DNA from: an uncultured Bacteroidales bacterium
GTDB lineage: Bacteria; Bacteroidota; Bacteroidia; Bacteroidales; Paludibacteraceae
Direction of reading: 5' to 3'
Length of the DNA stretch: 15,688 nt
NCBI GenBank assembly: GCA_934725535.1
Contig: CAKVBV010000056.1
Span: 1 to 15,688 of the forward strand
Positions 1 to 7,321 of this stretch are shown piece after piece (position 1 is the first letter of the stretch; the number at the start of each line of letters is the position of its first letter). The notes under the pieces were generated by a model. That model searched no databases and was not told the DNA's origin. It saw only the letters and a program-made list of their open reading frames with translations. Made by a program: the position numbers and the translations under genes.

Positions 1-2
1 AA

Positions 3-1025
3 ATGAAAGCGTTAGTAAAACGATATCCCGAATACGGCATCTGGATGGAAGACGTCCCGATGCCCGAAGTCGGACTGAATGATGTCCTCATCAAGGTCAC
101 CAAAGCCGCTATCTGCGGCACTGACCTCCACATGTACAAGTGGGACAAATGGTCGCAGACGCACTGCAAACCGCCTTATATTCAAGGACATGAGTTCGTA
201 GGCGTAGTGGCTGAAGTAGGTCCAGGCGTGCGCTATATCAAGGTCGGCGACCGTGTTACTGCCGAGGGGCACATCGTCTGCGGGCATTGCCGCAACTGCC
301 GTCGGGGCATGGGGCATGTGTGCGAAAACACCCTCTCCGTGGGTATCACCCGCGACGGTGCTTTTGCCGAGTACGTGTCTATCCCCGAGTCCAACGTAGT
401 GCCTTTGCGTCCCGAGATTCCTGATGACTTTGCCGCCATCATGGATCCCTTTGGCAACGCCACCCACACCGCGCTGGCATTCCCATTGCTGGGCGAGGAC
501 GTCCTCATCACGGGCGCAGGTCTCATCGGCACCATGGCGGCGGGTATCTGCCGTTACGCAGGTGCCAAACATGTGGTCGTAACCGACATCAACGAACTCC
601 GTCTCGACATCGCCAAGAAGATGGGCGCAACGCTCACCGTCAACGGCGCGAAGGGCGAGACTATCCAAGGGGCGATGGAGCAACTCGGTATCCGCGGCTT
701 CGATGTGGGACTCGAGATGTCAGGCGCACCGTCTGCGTTCAACGACATGATTGAGCACATGTACAAAGGTGCCAACATCGCGCAACTCGGCATTCTGCCC
801 GAGAATACGCAGGTCAACTGGTCGGACATCATCTTCAACGCTCTGACTATCAAGGGCATCACGGGTCGCCGTATGTGGGAGACCTGGTACCAGATGGAGC
901 AGATGTTGCTCGGAGGACTCGACCTCAGTCCTGTCATCACGCACCACTTCAAGTTCGACGACTTCCAAAAAGGCTTCGACGTTATGGTCAGCGGCCAATG
1001 CGGAAAGGTCATCTTGGAATGGTAA
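3..1025 (+). CDS. tdh: L-threonine 3-dehydrogenase (zinc-dependent MDR family)
   Basis: Cytosolic enzyme that oxidises L-threonine with NAD+ to 2-amino-3-oxobutanoate, the first step of threonine breakdown to glycine and acetyl-CoA (the next enzyme, Kbl, is not in this window). The 340-aa length matches the E. coli enzyme (341 aa). Visible residues: catalytic zinc ligands Cys38 (in ICGTD), His63 and Glu64 (in GHEF); four structural-zinc cysteines at 93, 96, 99 and 107; and a Rossmann nucleotide-binding loop GAGLIG near residue 171. These positions are the same as those known for E. coli Tdh, which separates it from general alcohol or sorbitol dehydrogenases. The ATG lies two bases from the window edge, so its promoter and any upstream operon partner cannot be seen. 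A strong terminator follows, so it is the last gene of its transcript. Confidence 0.95.
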   Translation: MKALVKRYPEYGIWMEDVPMPEVGLNDVLIKVTKAAICGTDLHMYKWDKWSQTHCKPPYIQGHEFVGVVAEVGPGVRYIKVGDRVTAEGHIVCGHCRNCRRGMGHVCENTLSVGITRDGAFAEYVSIPESNVVPLRPEIPDDFAAIMDPFGNATHTALAFPLLGEDVLITGAGLIGTMAAGICRYAGAKHVVVTDINELRLDIAKKMGATLTVNGAKGETIQGAMEQLGIRGFDVGLEMSGAPSAFNDMIEHMYKGANIAQLGILPENTQVNWSDIIFNALTIKGITGRRMWETWYQMEQMLLGGLDLSPVITHHFKFDDFQKGFDVMVSGQCGKVILEW

Positions 1026-1030
1026 TCATA

Positions 1031-1082
1031 AGGGTTGCAGCGGGCTTTCATGCTCTCTGCAACCCTGTCTTTTGCTCTTTTT
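1031..1082 (+). terminator. Rho-independent terminator of tdh
   Basis: A perfect 10-bp inverted repeat, AGGGTTGCAG (1031-1040) and CTGCAACCCT (1057-1066), encloses a 16-nt loop. It is followed by a T-rich run (1067-1082). It starts 6 bp after the tdh stop codon. Confidence 0.85.
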
Positions 1083-1113
1083 AGAGCCACCAAAACAGCA
1101 AATTCAACCCCCT

Positions 1114-1201
1114 GTCCGCCGAGCGACCCGCGACAGACCCGCGATAGACCCGCGACAAATCCCCGAGAGAATACCGAGAGAACTTCGGGAGAACCTTGGG
1201 T
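1114..1201. repeat. Degenerate 11-bp tandem repeat block A
   Basis: Three near-identical units, GACCCGCGACA, GACCCGCGATA and GACCCGCGACA, occupy 1125-1157. They continue in the same 11-bp register as more diverged units (AATCCCCGAGA, GAATACCGAGA, GAACTTCGGGA, GAACCTTGGGT) to 1201. A weak copy may precede them at 1114-1124. There is no plausible gene here: both strands only give weak repetitive readings. It lies in the 335-bp gap between tdh and the M16 protease gene. Function is unknown. Confidence 0.75.
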
Positions 1202-1262
1202 ATAGAGTCTTTGAATGGCACATGGCTTTCGATTGTTAATCGAGTTAAACGTAAAACCGTCG

Positions 1263-1328
1263 GCAACCATTCAGCAAGGGATGCGCAAGGGATACGCAAC
1301 GGATAGGCAACCGTTAGAAAGGGATAGC
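1263..1328. repeat. Degenerate 11-bp tandem repeat block B
   Basis: Six consecutive 11-bp units run up to about 30 bp before the M16 start codon: GCAACCATTCA, GCAAGGGATGC, GCAAGGGATAC, GCAACGGATAG, GCAACCGTTAG, AAAGGGATAGC. The period equals that of block A but the consensus and register differ. About 60 bp of ordinary sequence (1202-1262) separate the two. I see no TAnnTTTG promoter box in this gap, so the M16 promoter is not identified. Confidence 0.75.
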
Positions 1329-1360
1329 AAATATATAAATAAGGTAATAACTTAAAATTT

Positions 1361-4255
1361 ATGAAGAAAAAACTTATCTTAGGTGCACTGCTTGCAGTCT
1401 GCACTTTCGCGTTTGTACAGGCGCAGTCCCGTGAAGGGCTCTCCGAGTACAAACTGGACAATGGTCTCACCGTGATGCTGTGGGAGGACCATGACCAACC
1501 CGACGTAACCGGCTACGTGGTAGTTCGTGCCGGTGCCGTGGACGAACCCGCTGAATATACAGGTCTGGCGCACTACCTCGAGCACATGCTCTTCAAGGGT
1601 ACCCAGCGCATCGGTGCCCTCGACTGGGAGAAAGAGAAGCCGATGTACGACTCTATCATCGCCTTGTACGACCAATACTCTGAGACTACCGACGAGAAAC
1701 TGCGCGCACAGTTGGCTACGCAAATCAACGAGGTATCCATGCGCGAAGCCAAAGTATCCTCTACCGAAGACTTCTTCAACATGATGGACCTCATCGGTGC
1801 AGAGGGTGTCAATGCCTACACCTCCTACGACGTAACCTGCTACCATAACTCGTTCCCCTCTGTGGAGATGTATCGTTGGCTCACCATCTTCTCCGACCGA
1901 CTCATCAACCCTGTCTTCCGTACCTTCCAGGCTGAGTTGGAGAACGTGTTCGAGGAGTACAACATGTACGCCAACGAACCCTCGTCGCAGGTGCACAACC
2001 AGGTCTTCGCCGACATCTATGCCGGTTCGCCCTACGAGCGCAACGTCATCGGAAAGCCCGAGCACCTCAAAAACCCGCGCTTGAGCAAACTCATCGAGTT
2101 CTTCAACACATGGTATGTACCTAATAATATGGCACTTATCCTTGTCGGAGACTTCGACACCGAGACCACCAAGCCGATGATTGAAGCCACTTTCTCACGC
2201 CTTCAGCCCAAGGAACTGCCCGCACGTCCTACCTATCAGGACCCCGCTATGACCGGCACCAAGCACTACAAGATGGGCTACAACCCGCAGATTGCATGGG
2301 TATTCCAAGGTGTCAAAGAGGGTGACCCCGACGAGGACGTACTCGGCTTTGTCACTGCCCTTTTGAGCAACGGACAGACAGGTCTCCTCGACAAACTCAA
2401 TATCAACGGTGACGTGCAGGGCGTATATGCCTACTCCGACACCCGCCGCAACACCGGTCGTATCATGATTCAGGCTGTGCCGTACTATGATGCCAACCAG
2501 CAGATGTTCGAGTCCGACAAACAGACACAGACCATCGTATTCAACGAGGTCAACAAACTGACCCGTGGCGAAATCTCTGACGAACTCATCGCTTCCGTCA
2601 AACGTATGTACGACCAGTCCAACAAGGTGGCTGACGAACACTCGTCCACCAAGATGAGCCGCCTTGTCAACTGCTTCACCTACGGCAAGCCTATCGACGA
2701 CATCTTCACCGCGAATGCCAAGATACAGGCGCTCACAAAGGAGGAAATCGTTGCGTGTGCCAAGAAGTACTTCGGCGCAAGTTATATGACCCTCTCCTTC
2801 GACGAAGGAACCGTGAAGGCGAAGACCCTGCCCAAACCCGCAATCAAGCCCCTCGACCCCGTCAAGGATGCACACTCTGCTTATACCGAGGAGTTTGCCA
2901 AACTGCCTAAGGGCGAACTCAAACAGACCTTCAACAACTTCGCAGACGTTACCGTTACCTCGCTCGGCGAGAACGTGAAGTTGCACTATACCCCCAACAC
3001 CAAGAACGACATCTTCTCCCTCACCCTCCGTTACGGCGTAGGTGAGCACGAACTGCCGTTGCTGCCCTGGGCTACATCCCTCATGAACAACGCAGGTATC
3101 ATGCCCAAGACCGAGGGTAAGGACTTCCAGATGCAACTCGCCAACCTCGGCGCAGACGTGTCCTACGGTTGCTCCGACAGTTACTTCACCATCTCTATCA
3201 GCGGTGAAGACAAGAACCTCGGCGAGGTGATGAACCTTATCAACCGTCAGTTGCTCATGCCGTACCTCGACACCAAGCAGTTGGATAACCTCAAGGGCTC
3301 CACGTTCTACTCGCGTTATAGCCGCCAGAAACGTACGGCTGTCCAGAAGTCGGCTTTGATGCAGTACGCTATGTATGGTGACAAGTCCTCGTATATCGAC
3401 GAAGTACCCTTTGCCGATGTCTGGGCACTCAACGGCGGCAAGGTACAATCACTTGTGGCTTCGGCTCGTACCTATGCGCTGGATGTGTTCTATTGCGGTA
3501 CGCTCACCCAAGAGCAACTCGTATCGCACCTGCCTCTCACCGAGGGTATGCAACCGTCCAACTCACCTATTGTCAAAGAGCGTGTCTCCTACGACAAACC
3601 CACTATCCTCTTCCTCCCCAACACCAACGTACAGCAGGCTGACCTCTATTTCTACATCAACGGCAAGCCCTATGACATCAAGGACGAGGTAGTGATGGAC
3701 GCATTCAACCAGTACTTCTCCGGTGGCTTTACAGGTGTCGTAATGAACGAGATTCGTGTGAAACGCTCCATGGCTTACTCGGCGTACGGTATTGTTTCCA
3801 CACCTATCCTGCAAGGCAAGAACACCTACTTCATTGGCTATGTAGGTACCCAGTCCGACAAGGTGACAGACGCTGTCAATGTCTATATGGACCTGCTCAA
3901 CAATATGCCTAATGACCCCACCAAGATGGAGGCTCTCCGTGCATCGCTCAAGCAGGCACAGCAGACTGCCAAGCCGTCTATGCGTGGCAAGGCTTCTACC
4001 TATGAATACTGGACCCGTCTCGGATACAACGACGACCCTGCACGTATCAACTCGCCCAAGGTGGACAACCTGACGTACAACGACATCGAGACCTTCTACA
4101 AGGACAATATTCAGGGCAAGCCGGTTACCATTATCCTCATGGGTGACCCCAAGAAGATTGACATCAAGGCTATTGAAGCCAAGTTGGGATGCAAAGTAAC
4201 CAAACTCTCACCCTCCAAACTATTCAAGTCCTTAACAGACCTTGACGTATTCTAA
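1361..4255 (+). CDS. Secreted M16-family (pitrilysin-type) zinc metallopeptidase
   Basis: A 964-aa peptidase predicted to be exported to the periplasm. It has a basic start (MKKK), a hydrophobic stretch at 5-19 and a likely signal peptidase I site after Ala21 (VQA-QS). Cys14 lies in LAVC, a poor lipobox, so a lipoprotein is less likely. The first M16 domain carries the inverted zinc motif HYLEH (His71, Glu74, His75) and the downstream pattern E192xxxVxxE199, whose last Glu is the expected third zinc ligand. The protein is long enough for two M16 halves. The second half (about residues 530-940) has no HxxEH and contains RVKRSMAYSAYG, which resembles the Arg/Tyr substrate-binding pair of inactive M16 C-terminal domains. 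The family degrades peptides in a closed two-half chamber; the substrate here is unknown. The ATG at 1361 gives the full signal peptide and no Shine-Dalgarno motif precedes it, as is usual in Bacteroidetes. A hairpin follows, suggesting a single-gene transcript. Confidence 0.93.
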   Translation: MKKKLILGALLAVCTFAFVQAQSREGLSEYKLDNGLTVMLWEDHDQPDVTGYVVVRAGAVDEPAEYTGLAHYLEHMLFKGTQRIGALDWEKEKPMYDSIIALYDQYSETTDEKLRAQLATQINEVSMREAKVSSTEDFFNMMDLIGAEGVNAYTSYDVTCYHNSFPSVEMYRWLTIFSDRLINPVFRTFQAELENVFEEYNMYANEPSSQVHNQVFADIYAGSPYERNVIGKPEHLKNPRLSKLIEFFNTWYVPNNMALILVGDFDTETTKPMIEATFSRLQPKELPARPTYQDPAMTGTKHYKMGYNPQIAWVFQGVKEGDPDEDVLGFVTALLSNGQTGLLDKLNINGDVQGVYAYSDTRRNTGRIMIQAVPYYDANQQMFESDKQTQTIVFNEVNKLTRGEISDELIASVKRMYDQSNKVADEHSSTKMSRLVNCFTYGKPIDDIFTANAKIQALTKEEIVACAKKYFGASYMTLSFDEGTVKAKTLPKPAIKPLDPVKDAHSAYTEEFAKLPKGELKQTFNNFADVTVTSLGENVKLHYTPNTKNDIFSLTLRYGVGEHELPLLPWATSLMNNAGIMPKTEGKDFQMQLANLGADVSYGCSDSYFTISISGEDKNLGEVMNLINRQLLMPYLDTKQLDNLKGSTFYSRYSRQKRTAVQKSALMQYAMYGDKSSYIDEVPFADVWALNGGKVQSLVASARTYALDVFYCGTLTQEQLVSHLPLTEGMQPSNSPIVKERVSYDKPTILFLPNTNVQQADLYFYINGKPYDIKDEVVMDAFNQYFSGGFTGVVMNEIRVKRSMAYSAYGIVSTPILQGKNTYFIGYVGTQSDKVTDAVNVYMDLLNNMPNDPTKMEALRASLKQAQQTAKPSMRGKASTYEYWTRLGYNDDPARINSPKVDNLTYNDIETFYKDNIQGKPVTIILMGDPKKIDIKAIEAKLGCKVTKLSPSKLFKSLTDLDVF

Positions 4256-4276
4256 TTTCGGATAACGTTTCATCGG

Positions 4277-4323
4277 ATTAAGAGGGCAATGTGTTCTAAC
4301 CTCAGAGCATACGCCCTCTTAAT
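4277..4323. terminator. Long hairpin, probable terminator after the M16 gene
   Basis: A perfect 11-bp inverted repeat, ATTAAGAGGGC (4277-4287) and GCCCTCTTAAT (4313-4323). After one mismatch the stem continues inward with mostly paired bases including G-T pairs, leaving a small loop near AACCTC. The tail is only weakly T-rich on the + strand (TTAATTCTTAAA). The A-rich left arm makes it possibly bidirectional. Confidence 0.7.
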
Positions 4324-4337
4324 TCTTAAATATCAGA

Positions 4338-4404
4338 GATTAGAGGATAGAGGTTAGAGACGACACTTGCAATTCATAATTCATAATTCTTCATTCTTAA
4401 TTCA
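4338..4404. repeat. Two 7-bp-periodic repeat tracts abutting the era start codon
   Basis: Tract 1 (4338-4358) reads GATTAGA, GGATAGA, GGTTAGA. After a 12-bp break, tract 2 (4371-4404) reads AATTCAT, AATTCAT, AATTCTT, CATTCTT, AATTCA and ends exactly at the era ATG. The leader therefore has no Shine-Dalgarno sequence and is very AT-rich and probably unstructured. No TAnnTTTG promoter box is visible in this gap. Confidence 0.65.
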
Positions 4405-5376
4405 ATGCACCATCGTTCCGGTTTCGTAAATATCGTAGGCAATCCCAACGTAGGCAAATCCACACTGATGAATGTCTTGGTGGGGGAGCGTCTGTCTATC
4501 ATCACGTCCAAGGCGCAGACCACGCGCCATCGTATCATGGGCATCGTCAATGGCGATGACTTCCAGATGGTGTATTCCGACACCCCGGGTGTGCTGCGCC
4601 CCAACTACCGCCTGCAGGAGCAGATGCTTGAGTTCTCGCGCTCCGCACTGGTCGATGCCGATGTCCTGCTCTACGTCACCGATGTCCTCGAGAACCCCGA
4701 GAAGAACGCCGACTTTCTGGATAAAGTCAAACAACTAAGTTCACGACCAAGTTTGCGACAGGGTTCTTCTAATATGAGCCCCACCTTTGAAGGAGGGGTG
4801 GGGGAGGTCCGAGTATTTCTCGTAATAAACAAAATCGACCTTACCACACAGCAGACGTTGGAGCAGTTGGTGGAGTACTGGCACCGTCAGTTGCCGCAGG
4901 CGACTATATTTCCTATCTCGGCGCAACAACGCTTTGGCACTGCGCAACTCTTCGACGCCATACGCGATGCCTTGCCCGAATGTCCGCCGTTCTTTCCCAA
5001 AGACCAACTCACGGACAAGCCTTCCCGATTTTTTGTGGACGAGATTATCCGCGAGAAGGTGCTGCTCAATTATGACAAGGAAATCCCTTATTCGGTAGAG
5101 GTGGAGGTGGAGTCTTTCCACGACGAGGAGCCGTCCCCCGAGCACCCGAAGGGCATCATTCGTATCAGTGCTGTCATCTATGTGGAGCGTGATAGCCAAA
5201 AGGGTATCATCATCGGCAAGGCAGGTTCGGCATTGAAGCGCGTCGGCACGCAAGCCCGCCATGATATAGAGGAGTTCTTCGGCAAACCGGTATTCCTTCA
5301 GTTGTTCGTCAAGGTGGACCGCGACTGGCGTTCCTCCCAGTCCCGCCTCCGCCACTACGGCTACGACCTCAATTAG
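4405..5376 (+). CDS. era: GTPase Era, with an in-frame insertion before G4
   Basis: Era is a GTPase that binds the 3' end of 16S rRNA and helps mature the 30S subunit; it is usually essential. Visible motifs: G1 GNPNVGKST (12-20), G2 threonines at 39-40, G3 DTPG (59-62), G4 NKID (142-145), G5 SAQ (172-174), and a C-terminal KH RNA-binding domain with the GxxG-type loop IIIGKAGSALK near 268-278. At 323 aa it is longer than the roughly 290-300 aa usual for the family. The excess sits at residues 112-136, between the helix ending DKVKQL and the strand VFLVINKID. Since the frame and all nucleotide-binding motifs are kept, it is probably functional with an enlarged surface loop. The start was chosen because HRSGFVNIVGNPNVGKS is the normal Era N-terminus. 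It ends 3 bp from the stop codon of the convergent gene. Confidence 0.95.
   Translation: MHHRSGFVNIVGNPNVGKSTLMNVLVGERLSIITSKAQTTRHRIMGIVNGDDFQMVYSDTPGVLRPNYRLQEQMLEFSRSALVDADVLLYVTDVLENPEKNADFLDKVKQLSSRPSLRQGSSNMSPTFEGGVGEVRVFLVINKIDLTTQQTLEQLVEYWHRQLPQATIFPISAQQRFGTAQLFDAIRDALPECPPFFPKDQLTDKPSRFFVDEIIREKVLLNYDKEIPYSVEVEVESFHDEEPSPEHPKGIIRISAVIYVERDSQKGIIIGKAGSALKRVGTQARHDIEEFFGKPVFLQLFVKVDRDWRSSQSRLRHYGYDLN
4738..4812. repeat. Hairpin-forming repeat inserted in frame within era
   Basis: This is the 75-bp stretch coding for the extra Era residues (112-136, Ser/Gly/Pro-rich, no known motif). Its right half contains CCCCACC (4780-4786) and GGTGGGG (4798-4804), with a nested CCTT-TG-AAGG (4785-4794), so it can fold into a hairpin. 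From memory, similar CCTCCCCC...CTCCTT...AAGG-type sequences occur as dispersed intergenic repeats in Bacteroidetes; I cannot confirm that here. The length is a multiple of three and free of stops in the era frame. Exact borders are estimated from the Era family pattern. Confidence 0.6.
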
Positions 5377-5379
5377 CCC

Positions 5380-5538
5380 TCAACTGATTTTTCTCTTTTT
5401 GTTACAGTTGTTTGCCAATGGGCAGTCTTTACAGCCGCCATCGCCTTCACAAGGTTGGTGGCGTTGGTGGTAAATAGAGTAGGCTACGCCTGCAATAGCG
5501 CAGATAATCAGTACTATAACCAATACTTTCTCCAACAT
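5380..5538 (-). CDS. FeoB-associated Cys-rich membrane protein (52 aa)
   Basis: A small single-pass membrane protein. Residues about 5-21 (VLVIVLIICAIAGVAYS) form one transmembrane segment. It is followed by a short cysteine cluster, Cys30, Cys36, Cys39 and Cys45, in the order CEGDGGCKDCPLANNC, then a basic tail. This layout fits the FeoB-associated Cys-rich family, usually encoded beside the ferrous-iron transporter FeoB, where it may handle iron; its precise role is not established. FeoB is not in this window, so here it is an orphan. It is convergent with era with only 3 bp between stop codons, and its ATG lies 6 bp after the end of the BRO-like remnant on the same strand. Assignment rests on length, membrane segment and cysteine spacing. 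Confidence 0.75.
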   Translation of the reverse strand: MLEKVLVIVLIICAIAGVAYSIYHQRHQPCEGDGGCKDCPLANNCNKKRKIS

Positions 5539-5544
5539 AGATAA

Positions 5545-5730
5545 TTATGAATTAGTTGCTCCTATTGTATCTGTTGTAGTTCCAATAGTTGCGGTTTTGG
5601 TATAGTCGTCTTGCCGGTTGAGTACGCCTACAATATCCAAGACGGAGAACCACCACTTGACGTGGTCGTCGTCCCAGGCAGCCCGCACTTCGCGGTATTC
5701 AAAGAAACGTATGGATATCTTGTCGCTCAT
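5545..5730 (-). pseudogene. Remnant of a BRO-N/antirepressor-like gene, frameshifted and truncated
   Basis: From ATG 5730 the translation begins MSDKISIRFFEYREVRAAWD and continues through WWFSVLDIVGVLNRQDDYTKT. That is the start of the BRO-N-like (phage antirepressor/DNA-damage-inducible protein D type) domain common in Bacteroidetes. Family members continue with an R-N-Y-W motif. Here the open frame instead runs into unrelated residues, but adding one base near 5593 restores R-N-Y-W, after which a stop comes within about ten codons. It therefore looks like a one-base deletion plus loss of the rest of the gene. A TTG start at 5754 would only add eight non-conserved residues. It may be a trace of an earlier mobile or defence insertion at this site. 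Confidence 0.65.
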
Positions 5731-5772
5731 ATTGTTTGTATAGTTTGGTCTCAAACATCATATACTTCGGTC

Positions 5773-5846
5773 CGGATTTTCAAATAAAATAAGAAGATGG
5801 TGATATTCAATACATTATGCAAGTTACGGATTTTCAGATAAAATAA
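5773..5846. repeat. 20-bp direct repeat pair beyond the 3' end of the defence operon
   Basis: CGGATTTTCAAATAAAATAA (5773-5792) and CGGATTTTCAGATAAAATAA (5827-5846) differ at one base and are separated by 34 bp. The second copy starts 13 bp after the stop codon of the AlbA_2 gene. The spacer holds no gene. I see no convincing terminator hairpin in 5755-5858. The pair could mark the left edge of the acquired block or be a local duplication; no full copy is visible at the right edge. Confidence 0.7.
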
Positions 5847-5858
5847 AACAGCACCACA

Positions 5859-7316
5859 TTATAAGTCATAATAAAAAGGAATATATGTAGTAAATTTTCG
5901 AGAAGTCCCTTCCGGGTTTGATACCTTGATGAGACCAGCACTGATTGTATCTGCAATGATATGTGAGGCGATAGCGGCTTTGTTCTTATCCAACCCGAAA
6001 CGCTCACGAATAGACTGATTGTTTGCCGGTATATGATCTTCAAAAAGCAAACATACATGTTGATAACAAGCGGCTATCCGTTCTTCCTTGCTCATCTGTT
6101 CAAAAGATTTCCGAGGGAACAACGTAATGCGGGTAAAGTTTTTCCCGCTTTCCCCATGATATGCCGGCAATTGCATATTTTCAATGGCTTCGACTGCCCT
6201 ATCCACTCCACTGCCTCGCCGCTCACACAATCTAAAAAGAAACATTGCTTGTGCAAGTTTTTCATTACGGGAATGTGGTGGCAAATCAATAAGACGTTCA
6301 ATATCGTTTAGAGAGATGCCAGGGTTGGTGATAGTTAATCTATTGTCAAATATCTCTATGGAGAGGGGCATCCCTGAAATAGAAAAATCTTGATGCACCA
6401 AGGCGTTTGCGACAAACTCACGAATGGCGACCTTTGGATATTGTGGTACATCTTCACGTATGGTACCGATATATTCAGTACTGGTATGCTTCATAATAAA
6501 ATCCACCAATCCATTAAAACCGACAGCATACCCTTTAGTCCCCATTTGTTCGAAATCCATCTTGCGGTTGTTATTTCCCTCATATTTCCGAACAATGACT
6601 TCACGTCCAAATAAAGTAGGGAATGCGTCCAAATTACGAGCCAATAACAGTGCCCCCATATTGGAAATAGAGAAACATTTTTCTTTCGCATACACAAATC
6701 CATAATCGATAAGTGCATCAATTATGGTATCTACAGACTTCGGGACATCCTTGTCTATCAACTCATAAAACCGCTGATAATCCAACAAAGACAATACTTC
6801 TTCTTTTTGCAAATAAGTTTGCGCTATTTGTATTTCAAAAGAGGTATCCGGTTTTTGAGCCCGTATTTGTTCTATCTCAACGATATTCAATGCGCCCAGA
6901 GACTCTCCATCTCTCCCATAGTAGTGTCCTTTGTACGCAACCGGAATGCCGGCAGGCGCAGCCGGTATCTGAAACATTACAACACGTTTTCCCTTGTATT
7001 CAAAAGCGTATATTTCCTCAAAGGTAATCCTATTGGTAGTTAAGTCTCCTATTTTCTTTTTCATTTCATCAAGAGCGGGTCTTGATGCTTTGTATTGCGT
7101 ATTAACAAGGCTATGTGTCTGGTTGTCAATACCCAACACAAGCCAACCATAGGATTTTCCTTTAAGATTGGCCTCGTTGCTCAAAGCAGAAAAATACTCT
7201 CCCAAATCATTGTCGCTAAACGAGTTCTTTGCCTGCTTAAACTCAACAATCTCCGTTTCCGCAGGTATCGCCAATAAGTGTTTAAGAATTTGTTCTATTT
7301 CTTGTTGTGTGTACAT
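5859..7316 (-). CDS. AlbA_2/Schlafen-type plus HATPase_c_4 protein (sixth operon gene)
   Basis: A 485-aa predicted nucleic-acid-binding ATPase. The N-terminal part (about 1-130) is an AlbA_2/Schlafen-like domain with the characteristic ETEIVEFKQAK (20-30). The middle (about 290-395) is a GHKL-type ATP-binding domain of the HATPase_c_4 kind: AIREFVANALVHQDFS (297-312), IFDNRLTITNPG and the glycine-rich ERRGSGVDR (365-373). The C-terminus (about 430-480) looks like a winged helix. Such proteins are often annotated as transcriptional regulators or RNA-binding proteins and are frequent inside restriction-modification loci, but their role there is not settled. The start at 7316 gives MYTQQEIEQIL, a normal beginning for the family, 5 nt after the HerA stop codon. 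An ATG 39 nt upstream (7355) would overlap that gene. By eye, it is less GC-rich than mod and res, so it may have joined the operon separately. Confidence 0.85.
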   Translation of the reverse strand: MYTQQEIEQILKHLLAIPAETEIVEFKQAKNSFSDNDLGEYFSALSNEANLKGKSYGWLVLGIDNQTHSLVNTQYKASRPALDEMKKKIGDLTTNRITFEEIYAFEYKGKRVVMFQIPAAPAGIPVAYKGHYYGRDGESLGALNIVEIEQIRAQKPDTSFEIQIAQTYLQKEEVLSLLDYQRFYELIDKDVPKSVDTIIDALIDYGFVYAKEKCFSISNMGALLLARNLDAFPTLFGREVIVRKYEGNNNRKMDFEQMGTKGYAVGFNGLVDFIMKHTSTEYIGTIREDVPQYPKVAIREFVANALVHQDFSISGMPLSIEIFDNRLTITNPGISLNDIERLIDLPPHSRNEKLAQAMFLFRLCERRGSGVDRAVEAIENMQLPAYHGESGKNFTRITLFPRKSFEQMSKEERIAACYQHVCLLFEDHIPANNQSIRERFGLDKNKAAIASHIIADTISAGLIKVSNPEGTSRKFTTYIPFYYDL

Positions 7317-7321
7317 ATTTC

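Noticed and set aside
1081..1470. Minus-strand frame of 129 codons across the tdh-M16 gap
   Set aside because: Repetitive translation caused by the 11-bp repeats and overlapping the M16 signal peptide; no family resemblance.
2195..3448. Long open frame (417 codons) on the minus strand inside the M16 gene
   Set aside because: Mirror of the M16 coding sequence, which has clear motifs on the + strand; the minus translation has no recognisable domain.
5755..5858. att-site duplication of the tRNA-Ala 3' end at the far side of the operon
   Set aside because: No stretch here matches the tRNA 3' end beyond short chance similarity, and no integrase is present.
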